NCBI GenBank assembly: GCA_900073065.1 | Contig: FJOG01000025.1 | Coordinates: 124,001 to 188,000, forward strand | DNA length: 64,000 nt | Source: Phialocephala subalpina | Taxonomy: Eukaryota; Ascomycota; Leotiomycetes; Helotiales; Mollisiaceae | Direction of reading: 5' to 3' | Shown here: positions 54,115 to 64,000 of the stretch, piece by piece | Layout of the letters: each line of letters starts with the position of its first letter | How positions within the stretch are numbered: position 1 is the stretch's first letter | Program-made: the position numbers and the translations under genes | The notes under the pieces: model-generated | The model's database searches: none | Told to the model about the DNA's origin: nothing | The model's input: only the letters and a program-made list of their open reading frames with translations

Positions 54115-56369
54115 TCAGATGAAATCGATCGCATCAAGAGAGATACCCGGACTCAGGTATGTGGTGCCGGAGCTTCCACTAATAACATTGATCTTCAAAA
54201 TGTTGTACGACCCAGCGGTTAGGAATGCTGAAGCTGGAACGGTGTACTGTATGTTCTCGTCAGCTATTGGTTCTCCGTTTTGAGAATTTGAAGCACTCAC
54301 GGTAAACATAGCATTAGTTCCACGATATGTGCCGACTGTCAAACTCCTCGTTTTCGCCTGACTAGAAGCAGCAGGCGCAGCGCTCGTCCAACTATTGACA
54401 GTAATTTGTGGCCGTCCACCAGCATATGCTTGCGTGATACCGATGCGGACGGTGTGCGCGGTGGCAGCGGCAGAGAGCTTGAAGTAGATGAGGTGACCGT
54501 TGTTCACATCAACTGGGTACATTAGATTGGTGGGGTGAGAGAAGGAGGGGAGGCAACGAACCCCACATGTAGCCGGGCATGGCTGTAGCTGCAAAACTAG
54601 TTCCTACGATATAATTTGGCGGACTCCAGCTGACGAGACGGGCATCGCTAGGGTGCATATATGTCGGCTGTAGTTTTTAGCAGCTGTCTAACTCGTTCTA
54701 CATGGTCAAGCTCACCAGCATGGGAGTTGCATCAAAGTTCGTGAAACCAGCAGGCGTTCCATCCCAGTCACCTATCACGTTGTTAGCTTCGTTGCGATGC
54801 AATGTCCTGCATCGCCATACCAATTCTCCAGAAAGCAGTATCATCAGAAGGATCATCCGGCGTAATGGTATTCAATGCAACAACACCTCCCGCTGTGACA
54901 GTCACGCTCGTTGTATACACTTCAAGTTCTCCCTTGTAGATCGTCAAAGTGTAAGTACCTGGAAGAGCATTCACGATTTTGAAGTAACCTGTACCGGTGG
55001 TTGCTGTCGCCCAGTACTGCGCATCAGTATTGGATAGAGCAGCTACGTAGGTGAAGCCGGACTTCATGTTGGCAATACCTAAAATAGTTAGTGAGATTCT
55101 CGAGTGAGGGGAGATCGTAGACGGACCAACACCAGCTACAGATCCTCGAGCTGAACTTGGCACCCAGTCTTCGATGCCAAGACCATCCATCCAGCTCCAC
55201 TGAAAATCAATCATTAGTAAACGTATTCTGAACTAGGAATGGCACCCAGAAACGAGGAGAAAATGAGCCTCAAATGTCCCCAGTTTTTGGGAACTTTCAG
55301 AAAGCGCGAGACTCTCCAAACCTCGTTGCTCTCTCCTTCAGCAAGATCACATAGACCAGCATCCTTTTATTGTCCAGATTCCAGGCGGCAGAATCGAGGG
55401 AAGGAAATTCATGCTTACATCTGCCTTTCGAGCAAACAAGGCATTATTTGGAGCGCTTCCATCAGTGAACGACAGCACATATGGACCTTGGAGACCAAAT
55501 CTCTCAGGATCTACGGTACCCATGTTGTAGTAAAGAATCTCGTAAAGATCTTCATGCTCGGTAATGCAGCCGCGCACAAGAGATCTGAAGAAAGGGCCAC
55601 CGGAAACTTTCTCATGGTTGGAGCGAATGAGCCAGATACCAAGTGAGGAGGTGGATTTGCCGACATAGTCATAGTCGATGGTTCGACCATAGTTGCTTCC
55701 TTGATAATGCTTGGATTTGGTGTAGCCATATGTCGTTGAAAGGGTGACATCTGAGGCTTCAATGGCCGTTGATGGGGTGTCGTAGTAGTCGGAGTCGATG
55801 GCGTTGTGTGGAAGGATATCTGGTTTGATTCTGACGATAAAGCGAAGCGCAGTCACAGTGTCGTCGCCCTTGTTGGTAAGCATGTAAATGTTGTTGTTTC
55901 CGTATCTAGCAATGTAGGTGTGTATAAGAGTCCCATATGTGACGGTAACTTTGATGATGTATGCTGGGCCTGTTGATATTAGCCAGGGTATCCAAAGCTG
56001 ACCTATAGAATTACTTGAGAATTGTTCAATTGTCACCGTTGAGGTACCCAATCCACTCTCCACTTGAGTGTTCTTTCCTTCGTAGCCGTTGTACTCCTTA
56101 AATCAGTGTCATTAGATTGGAATTTTAGACACATTCGATGCTACTCACGACTCCATTGTACACCATGGAGGTAATATCCCCATTGGTTTTGGAAACCTTA
56201 AAGACTAAAAGGGATCCGGTGTCTGGTGTAATTAGTAATGAGAGCACGTGAAGAGAAAGGGAAGCTCACCGATAACATGGTTGCTCCCATCATCTGTGTA
56301 GCCAAAGGCTGCAGAGACAATGCATGGAAGGCTGAGAGCAGCCAATATAAAAGAATGCAAGAACCTCAT
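54115..56369 (-). CDS. rglA: Secreted rhamnogalacturonan lyase, PL4, 547 aa
   Basis: Ten minus-strand exons: 56369-56270, 56222-56149, 56096-56015, 55969-55419, 55199-55127, 55078-54821, 54771-54716, 54667-54562, 54512-54301 and 54246-54115. A signal peptide (MRFLHSFILAALSLPCIVSA) precedes AFGYTDDGSNHVIDTGSLLV. Family 4 landmarks follow: SNHEKVSGGPFFR, GPYVLSFTDG, WMDGLGIEDWVPSSARG, the fibronectin-like domain with GTYTLTIYKGELEVY, and the C-terminal carbohydrate-binding-like domain ending YLSPGISLDAIDFI. The enzyme cleaves the rhamnose-galacturonate backbone of pectin by beta-elimination outside the cell. Length matches Aspergillus RglA. The acceptor of the third intron and a 219-bp fourth intron were set by frame. 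It implies use of plant cell walls. Confidence 0.93.
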
Positions 56370-58253
56370 TTTGGGTCAATAGTGAGTGACAGAGAAAGCG
56401 AGCTTCCTGCGGTCCAAAAACATTGTCCCAAACGAGTGTTTATATTCAGAGCATTGCCTCGGAAGCTCTTCCGAGCACCCTCAAGTCCCCTCATCTGATA
56501 AAATCAATGGGACAAACTTTGTCCGAAAGTTGAGCTGTGCCCTTGCATAGAACCACTTGTCGACATTTTAGGTCTAGGAACCACTGGTGGAATAGATCAA
56601 CTGCCCACTGTCACGGAGACTTGGCAACGTTCTGCTAGGATAAAGGAGTGGAAAGGTCGCTAAAGAGACCGAACTCGACATCGTATTTCCGAACGGATGG
56701 ACGCAAAAATTAACCATATTAAAACCCCCCTTCCACAGGCTTGCAGAGTTCTATAAAATGACGAATATAGGCCTGGCATCAATTCTTTCTGGAAATAGAT
56801 CTAGATGAACGTAGAAGGGACATCTGAGACAACCATCGGCCTTCTGCAAAGGGAAGCCCCCGTACTCGGTCGCAAAGGTGTACATGTGGCAGTTGTGCGG
56901 GCCCGATGCTCGAGTAAACGCAATTGCAACCACTTGATTACAAGTCGATGTATTTGTTTTATACTGCGGGTGCATCGAGAAGGAGACTGAGAGGCTCTTC
57001 ACCTCAATCATCCTGGTGATTGTACTTTGTCGTGTCAAGATTTGTGAGCACCAAAAGCGCTGAAAATTCGGACAGGCACTTCATAGGCTATAATTAGCTG
57101 ACTCAGCAGACATGCTATCCCTAGAGATTCCAGTGGTCGCAGCTCTTCAATTTTTCACAACATTCAACACTGAGAGAATTTACTTTTAAAGTATGGAGAG
57201 AGAGTTTCTCTTCACGAATAAATGATATCTTCTTCTAGTGACAAGTAATCACTATCTAGTCGAAAATTCTCGAAAATGGAAATCGGCACGAAGAGGCGCT
57301 GACGCCAACTTTGTTGACATCGCAAAGGCTCTTGCGTTGTTCTATTTCGGGACGGTGGACCACAGTCCTCTTCCCTTTCCACTGCTAGGAAACCCTCCAA
57401 GCCAGATCTCAGTAGATATTCCCTCGTCTCAAGCAAGAAAGTTTCAATGGAATCGGGCGTGAAGCCGGGTACAAATATGCGCGTTGCTAGACCAGATGAT
57501 GTCAAGAGTAGCCTTGAAAGGAAGGAGCACTTGGAAGCTTTGAAATCAGAGTTTGAAACGCAAGCCTCGCGGGAAATTGTTTCCACCCCGCTGTCTTTTC
57601 CTTCTCGAATTGTCATGCCACTCTGTCTTTTACCAAGTGGTTTCATGGCGTAAGCTAGGAACATATCGCATGTGGGAGGCGCAGCTACCCTTCAGGAAAA
57701 CGAACGAATGGGATGCTGGTGTCGACGCCTTTCAGAGCCTCAAATATTTGATTTCTGTCCATACACACATGCTGCTCGTCGAAATCGCCTTCATGATTGG
57801 TGGTTTCCGTTCATGCAACAAGACGGACCAGATCCGCCTTGATCAGCATCAATATCGACGTTATAGAAGGATCGGGCGAAGCAGAGCATGTGCAGCACCA
57901 CACCATCAAGTTTGTCTAAGGGTTGCACGGAATAATCGGTGTTCCTCACCGAGTTGCACTGACCAGGTTGTGCTGTCTTTCATCCACATACAAGCTGGGC
58001 AAACGGTTTGCTTGGCCTCGTCCAATCGCCGTCGCGTCCGGAAGACTGGCGATAGCACCGCATCCCCGAGTAGCAGGCGGACGTGAACACCATGATTGTT
58101 ACCTACGGCTCGGTATCGTCTTTTGCTTTTTCGGAGCAGTATTATCAACAAGAAGCCTCACACCTCTGACTCGAAGCGCAAGGCTCCGTTTGTATTGCGA
58201 GGTAGAGCCCGTCGACCACCCCCTCATTCTACTTCTGAGAGCTCGGCATTGCG
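56370..58253. other. 1.9-kb intergenic region
   Basis: It contains the promoter of the pectin lyase (minus strand, next to 56369) and the upstream region of the 58254 gene. A minus frame with an ATG (57212-57664, 150 codons) has no domain and overlaps other frames, so it was not called. Confidence 0.35.
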
Positions 58254-60388
58254 ATGACCGTCCTTGATGTCATCAACGTTGGATGCGCAATACTTCAAAC
58301 ATCGGCAGAGGTCGCTCCTTTTGTCAAAAAATACATGTCAAAAAAGGACTCTAGAAAAATGTCATCAAAACGAGGTTCTCTCCAGGCCACAGTTGAGACG
58401 GATGATGAAGAAGAGCTCACGTCTGTAACGCCAAGGCGTGAATCTGCTCGCGAAGATGGTCAGTACACTTTAGGAACCCCTATCTTGTACAGTAATTGAC
58501 ATGATGCGCGATAGGTCTTGGTCTTGGGGAGATGAAGGACTTGATGCGCACACTTCAAGCTCAATCGCAAGCAGTTCAGGCTCACTCCGAAATGATCTCG
58601 CAGTTGGTATTGGAGAAAGGCCAAGGAGGTTCTGATAGGCTTTCGAGCATTTCCGAAGACTTGAAAATGCCTTCAACTTCATTCCTGGACGACCAGACTC
58701 GGCGTATGTCTCTCGAAACTTCTTTGAGAGACTTCTCTTTCGCACCAGTGGATCTGCCTCCGTCAAGAGCACCTTCCTTCTCAATGCCGAGTCCTTCCGT
58801 GCCATCGTCTCCTGCGATATCTCTATCTAGCATTTCCTCATTCGCACCGTCAGACCAAGATCGTCGTACGTCGTTCGGATCACCACGTTCGAGCGCCTCA
58901 TCCTTCTCACTGTCGAGCCCGACCTTCTCCTCTTCATCGTGTGCAACGTCTGTCTCGAGCGCTTCTTCCATCTCGACATTAAAGAAGGATCGTCGAGTGT
59001 CTTTTGGGTCTCAAACTCCGAGGGCCTCATCGACCCAATCTACGGGCTCAAAGAAGCGCATGTCTGTTGAGATGTCACTCGAGAAAGCACTCTCTGCTCC
59101 ATTGCCAAATAAGTATCAAAGCCCTCGACGAGCGTCCATGTCCAGAACTGTGATGACTCCCGTACCAGAGCAACCACCGCGCACACGTCCGGAGGTGTTT
59201 ATTGAGAAAGCTCTCTCCTTTCCTATGCCGAATAAGTATCGCAATAGGTCAACGATTTCCACGAGCACGTCTCCCCCAGGAGCCATCTCATCGTCGCGCT
59301 TTCCGCCTGTGGTCCACCAAGCGAGGACTCTCTCACCACCAACAGCAAACCAAAACCTCCTGTCAGCTCCAGAGTTTATCGGGTCTCGATCTCAGCCAAG
59401 AGCTTTATCCATCGCAATACCAAATCAATCCCCTCGCAGAGCTCCGGAAGCAACATCGTTCATCCCAGAAGCTATTCCATCATCGCGCTTGCGACCTGTA
59501 ATACACCAGGAGAGAGCTCTCTCATTCCCGCCACCGAACCAATACACCTATCAGTCACTTGGACCTCCATCATCGCCAAGGACTTCACCTCTCCCAATGC
59601 CAAACCCACGGTCGCGCATGGATATAGGTCCAAGGGCTTCATCATTCTCGTCCACAACGCAGCATCGACATCTATCTCTGCAACCTCCTTCAAATGTCGA
59701 ATCACCTCTAAGACTCTCCGACATCCCACCACGGGAGCAATGGCGCCGCTCCCTCAAGTCGCCCACATCGACGGCCATAGTTAAACCTCAGGGCTACTTC
59801 TCCAATGGAAGCAATGCATCGGTCAACGAATCAGTATCCTCATCTCCGCGATCTTCTGCAACCTCACTCCCGGAGAACACACCCTCATGTCAAGCACTCG
59901 TCCCATTCTTCCCATTGAAACCGATTGCCGATTCCTTCCACTCCATACTCTCCCTTGACGTCCTGTATAAGCTGCAGCAACATTTGAACAATGTCTCGAT
60001 CCAACAACTAGTCCACCACGCTTCAATCTGGTCATATTCTCAAACACTGGACCAGCTTCTTCACCCCGACAACTTGGCCCTCAAAGGAGACACTGCTATT
60101 GATCGCTCTTACCTTTCAAGGACTGTCCGATCTTACCTCTATGATCTATCGTGCGATATCGCGACTTCTTCTTCACCAGCAAAATCTCAATTTGGGCAAG
60201 GAGAAAACAAGGAAGGCTTGGGTTTTGAACTCTGGATGTTTTTACTTCGCTTCGTCATGTCCATCGGGGTTGAAATTCTACGAGATGCACCACGACAATA
60301 CGCGGATCCTACGGGCTTGAAAGAGGTGGAGAGCAGGTATGAGATTGTACGAGAGATTCTGGGGGTTTTGGAGGAGCAGGAGGTTTGA
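58254..60388 (+). CDS. Ser/Pro-rich fungal protein with repeated ALSxPxPN motif, 692 aa
   Basis: Exons 58254-58458 and 58515-60388 join across a 56-bp intron (GTCAGT donor). The N-terminus MTVLDVINVGCAILQTSAEV is helical, followed by a Lys-rich stretch. A helix LMRTLQAQSQAVQAHSEMIS comes next. Residues about 140-480 are Ser/Pro-rich and contain imperfect repeats: EKALSAPLPNKYQSPR, EKALSFPMPNKYRNR, RALSIAIPNQSPRR and RALSFPPPNQY. The C-terminal 200 residues look folded, for example LVPFFPLKPIADSFHSILSL and ELWMFLLRFVMSIGVEILRD. I know no named family. It might be a phosphorylated adaptor, but this is a guess. Confidence 0.8.
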
Positions 60389-61197
60389 TTCAGGACTTCT
60401 GATTTCGGAATTGTAACTTGCCTTTCGTCGGCTATAGTTCTTTTCTTGTAACATTCCTTCAATTCTTGTACGAGCATTACGGCCGAGAAACTTAACGACT
60501 TAGGGGGAGTTTCAAGCTGTGAAAGGAAGGTTTCCTTCTTGGTTCTGTATAGCAGTGGAGTAAGTCTTGGGCCCAGGACATGTATTTTAACGAAGTTACG
60601 GCCACAAATAAATTGTACTTTATTGTATTTCACTAGAGAGTTGAAATATTGATCACTAGAGAGTTGAATGATTGATCGACCAGGTGAATCAATTCCAAAT
60701 ATCATCTCCCAATATGGTAGCAGCCTTCAAACCACGAGTCCAAAACCAGCGTTTTCAATGTCTCAGCTTTGACAGGACAATCGAGGATGCTTGGCTAGGC
60801 TCAGGTACTATAAGCAGTAAAGGGTTATGATCTTGTTCGACTGTCGTCCTGGCCTTGCTTAGCAAAATTGGACTGAGAAAGTCCGGGCAAGGCTGGGAGA
60901 TTGAGAACGCTACCCTAAACTGCTATTAAAGCAACGAAACCGACATGCACCATCAATACGAGCAAGGTGAGCTGTTCTTGGGACTACCTACGATGCGGCA
61001 GCACGGATATAAATGGACAAAACCACAAATGCACTCTATAAGTCCTCGCACTGACAGCATGGAAATCTCCTTCATGCACTGCTTATATATACAACCCCAT
61101 TCGAACGCCCATAAATGCATTTTAAAACCAGGCCACCAATCCAATCCAAATGTCCATTTTTGTGCTATTTTAGCTTGCGTTGTCCATAGTATACATG
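60389..61197. other. Convergent gap between the 58254 gene and ALG5
   Basis: About 810 bp with 3' sequences of two tail-to-tail genes. A short direct repeat (CACTAGAGAGTTGAA and CACTAGAGAGTTGAATG at about 60632 and 60653) was the only pattern noticed. Confidence 0.4.
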
Positions 61198-62531
61198 CTA
61201 CCGCCGTCTATAAACACCCACCATCCAACTCGCCCTCAACACCGCCAGTCCCCACGCCATGCCTAGACTATCCCACATAACATTCAATTTACTACCACTT
61301 ATCTCCTTCCATCCTATTGGTATTTCCGCCACTGCGATTCCTCCCTTACTCTCATTTTTGCTACCAATAGAATCTGCCCTCGCGGTGCTCGGGCTAGGCG
61401 GCGCGCTCTCAGCAAGCATTAACATCTCAACATCGAAGATCCAGCCTTCGGCATGCATGTAAGGTACGATATGTGGAAGGGAAGCGCGCGAGAAGAGCTT
61501 GAATCCGCACTGGGTGTCGCGGATTCGGGAGGTGGCGGGGGGTGTGAGGAGGCGGAGGAGGAGGTGGAAGGAGTGCATTAGGGTGTTTCTTAATGCAGAG
61601 CGCTGGAGCTCCTGTTAGTAACTTGCTCTTCGTCGATCAACAAAGACAAAGTAGAAGATTGTAAAAGGGGAAGTACCTTAACAACAGCCTCACTCCCCAC
61701 CAAATGCGCCCTACTCCCCACCGCAATCGCCCTCCCTTCCCCACAAGCAACACTCTTACACCCCTCAACCAACTTCCTCAAATCCTCAAACCGACTCGCT
61801 CCATCCGCATCTGCGAAAACAGCATAAGCACCCCTCACATGTCTAAACCCATGCGTGACAGCTCCTCCCTTCCCGCGGTTCTGTTTCAGTGAAACGACCC
61901 GTAGGATATCATGTAGGCCATGCTTCCGTGCGAATTCTAGGACGACTTCGACTGTCTGGTCGTTGCTTCCATCATCGATTATAAGGATTTCGTACCCGCC
62001 CATGCCCCGGCCGGTTGAATTTGCGTTTCTATTTGCAGTTTTTGAGCTATGTGGTTTGCGGCCGTATTCGGGGTCGCAGAAAGCAATGCATTCTTCAAGC
62101 ATGATTACTATCCTGTCTTCTTCGTTGTATGCTGGAATCACAACACTCATCTCCACTTCGGGGGCGTCGATCGTGCCGGTATGTTTTTGTATCCTTCCCC
62201 CGGTCTCTGCTTCATTTCTATGTGCTTCCCAATTATCGAGCCAGCAAGGTAATAGTTTTGGCTCAGTTACTGATCCAGTCGGTGTTGTCGTAATATACTT
62301 CTTTTCTGAAGGAAATGGAGGGCGTGGTATCGGTGCTACTAGGAGGAGCGCGGCGTATAGCTGGTGGTGTGTTAGTTGATTTATGGGAGGAGGAGGGGGG
62401 AGAAGTACGAAAATGAATGTACTGCCTGCTGTCGCGAGAAGTAACAGCAGGAGAGAGAGCGGCGACATTTGGGAGGCATATTCATACATAGCCCCCAGCA
62501 GTCTCTGCGAAACCTCCATGATTGTCGCCAT
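61198..62531 (-). CDS. ALG5: Dolichyl-phosphate beta-glucosyltransferase, 422 aa
   Basis: Minus-strand exons 62531-61677 and 61611-61198 join across a 65-bp intron (GTACTT donor). I chose ATG 62531 (MATIMEVSQRLLG); the frame is open upstream but without conserved sequence. A membrane anchor (SPLSLLLLLLATAGSTFIFV) precedes a GT2-fold domain. VEMSVVIPAYNEEDRIVIML is the donor-binding start, ILIIDDGSNDQTVEVVLEFA and VFADADGASRF hold the DDGS and DxD-type motifs, and RDTQCGFKLFSRASL with GWIFDVEMLMLAE are hallmarks of Alg5/DPM-like enzymes. Alg5 makes dolichyl-P-glucose from UDP-glucose at the ER for N-glycan glucosylation. Confidence 0.94.
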
Positions 62532-63368
62532 CTTCCAAATCGCTCTCACGCGAGTTGTATGTTCCTTCTGAATCGATTTGGCGCAAGTATGTCCAGTGAA
62601 ATAAGCTGGAAGTAGGGAACGTAAATTCAAGCTTAGGGAAGCGCAACAAAATGGCCAAATTTCGACATGAAAAGAAAGTGAACTCCTATTCATACATGGC
62701 CTAGATGCAATTGAAGCATGTACAAAGAAATAGATTGTGGAGAAGACGTTGTCGTGGACGCTGTCGTACACTCTCTCGGTACTTTCTTTTGGACACGGGG
62801 CAGTAAGGCGCGGCTTGGGGTGAGGTGAAGCTGAAGTGGGTCTTGGGGTGCGGGAGTGGACAAGAACCCTTGTTGGTGGCGTACGAGGCTGCGAGGCTGA
62901 GTTTTTGGGTCAGGTTATTTTAGGTGTTGTGGGGAAATCTTGAAGGAAATAGGATATTGATTCCAAATTTCTTTGAAGAAGATGAATATCTTGAAACTGT
63001 CAAAGTTTAGAAATTTCATCAACTGTTGTGCTGCAAATGTCCCAAGTTTTGTGAGCAAATATTAGCTCGGCAATGTCTTACTTCCCGCTGGACATTGAGG
63101 GGTCTGCAAATGTCTCAACCCATATCCAACATTCATGAATGTCAGAAGCGTGTATGAAATTCGGTCACAGCGAAGCTAATTTGACCGTATGTACGTTAAG
63201 AAAGTCTTCATGCTCGTATGCTGTGGTATCTATTCTAATCCCCGGTGTGAATGCCGTAGCAAAACACATGCATGCAACCCAAACGCCAAAATGCCGCTAA
63301 ACATAAACTATACATGTACAACCCTTTCAACGAGATCCTGTGCTCTCTTCTGCAAGTGTTGTTCCACC
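62532..63368. other. ALG5 promoter and 3' region of the Csc1-type gene
   Basis: About 840 bp. Nothing beyond flanking regulatory sequence was recognised. Confidence 0.4.
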
Positions 63369-64000
63369 TCACAACTGGATCAAATCGATCTCAGAGAAAT
63401 CTGGCGGGTTCCTCCCATACACAACTCTCGCCTTACTATCCAACGCAGCACCAACGTTGCTGATCCAGATATTATTGCCAGCATATTCTCTGGTCCGCTT
63501 GATTTCATCGTCACTGACACCAATGTCGTCTCTTGGGATCCAGACTGTAGGTCGTCTAGCTCTCAAGGCGTAGTGCTGGAATGCATGACGCACAAGAACA
63601 TCTCTCTCGTCAGGTGTCAGATCTTCGATATCGTCGTTGTAGCCTCCATACAGCGCATCTGCGATCTTCTTCTGTCGGTCGAGATCACGATGTCGGTGCT
63701 TCTGTGGAAGATCATTAGGGTCATGACCTCGTCCGAAAGTCTGTTCGCGAATAGCTCGACCTGACTTGGCTGCCCATGACCCAGCCTCCTTGACGACGTT
63801 GGCAGGCTTGAACTTGGCAAATTTGGAGGAGTTCATCTTGCCAAGCTCGATGGAGCCGTCGTGCTGGATAGGGCCAACTGATTCCTCCACGTCGTCCTCG
63901 ATACCTAGTCGTCGAGCTTGTGCCCTCTCGAAAGCTTCGTCGCGGAGCACTGCTTCATCCTCAAAGGTGATGGGCAGATGCAGAAGAAGAGGTCCAAACG
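63369..64000 (-). CDS. C-terminus of a Csc1/Phm7-type (DUF221) channel protein, cut by window edge
   Basis: A minus-strand frame ends at TGA 63369-63371 and stays open to the window edge (about 210 residues). The visible part is the cytosolic tail of fungal DUF221 membrane proteins: FGPLLLHLPITFEDEAVLRD, then ERAQARRLGIEDD, YGGYNDDIEDLTPDERDVLV, and the terminal block TVWIPRDDIGVSDDEIKRTR with ALDSKARVVYGRNPPDFSEI. These proteins (yeast Csc1, Rsn1, Phm7) have about eleven membrane helices, and Csc1 is an osmosensitive calcium-permeable channel of the OSCA/TMEM63 family. The membrane part lies beyond position 64000. Confidence 0.85.
   Translation of the reverse strand, partial: FGPLLLHLPITFEDEAVLRDEAFERAQARRLGIEDDVEESVGPIQHDGSIELGKMNSSKFAKFKPANVVKEAGSWAAKSGRAIREQTFGRGHDPNDLPQKHRHRDLDRQKKIADALYGGYNDDIEDLTPDERDVLVRHAFQHYALRARRPTVWIPRDDIGVSDDEIKRTREYAGNNIWISNVGAALDSKARVVYGRNPPDFSEIDLIQL

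Noticed and set aside
57212..57664. 150-codon minus-strand frame with an ATG
   Set aside because: No family resemblance, no clear promoter, and overlapping frames; not called, though a lineage-specific gene cannot be excluded.

Overview
The window comes from the nuclear genome of a filamentous ascomycete (Pezizomycotina). The evidence is short introns of 45-80 bp with GTANGT donors, CTAAC-type branch points and YAG acceptors, genes on both strands, and a set of recognisable fungal orthologues: the bZIP factor KapC, the kinetochore protein Dad4, ERG1, ERG25, an OLE1-type desaturase fused to cytochrome b5, and a PL4 rhamnogalacturonan lyase. The pectin lyase and the DUF3176, F-box/2EXR and FAD-oxidase families would fit a plant-associated or saprotrophic fungus, perhaps a leotiomycete, but the class is a guess. 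AT-rich stretches and C-to-T type stop codons in dead genes suggest past repeat-induced point mutation (RIP).

Layout. 0-7.3 kb is accessory: a small GC-rich orphan gene, a dead FAD-oxidase, an NmrA-like gene, a perfect 250-bp tandem duplication, and an intact 2EXR/F-box-like gene with a decayed paralogue upstream. 7.7-33.5 kb is a housekeeping block: SLH1 helicase, two convergent short-chain dehydrogenases, kapC, ARP5, DAD4, IES6, GOT1, profilin and a long disordered protein. 33.8-37.1 kb is a graveyard with a DUF3176 pseudogene and a reading frame split by a 0.5-kb foldback element at a TA site. 37.4-40.6 kb holds ERG1 and ERG25 head to head around one shared promoter. 41.0-46.8 kb holds a pterin-carbinolamine dehydratase, remnants of a zinc-cluster regulator and an alcohol dehydrogenase, and an OLE1-type desaturase whose second intron lacks a normal donor. 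46.8-52.5 kb is gene-poor and repeat-rich with an F-box pseudogene. 52.5-64 kb holds a small unknown gene, rhamnogalacturonan lyase, a Ser/Pro-rich protein, ALG5 and the C-terminus of a Csc1-type channel.

How genes relate. ARP5 and IES6, two partner subunits of the INO80 remodeller, lie about 1 kb apart with DAD4 between them. ERG1 and ERG25 act in the same sterol pathway and share an intergenic region with an E-box and a CGG-N12-CCG site matching the AtrR element. DAD4 (five exons) and profilin (five exons) were found only by assembling very short exons. All exon joins are my own reading of splice signals and reading frame, with no transcript evidence.
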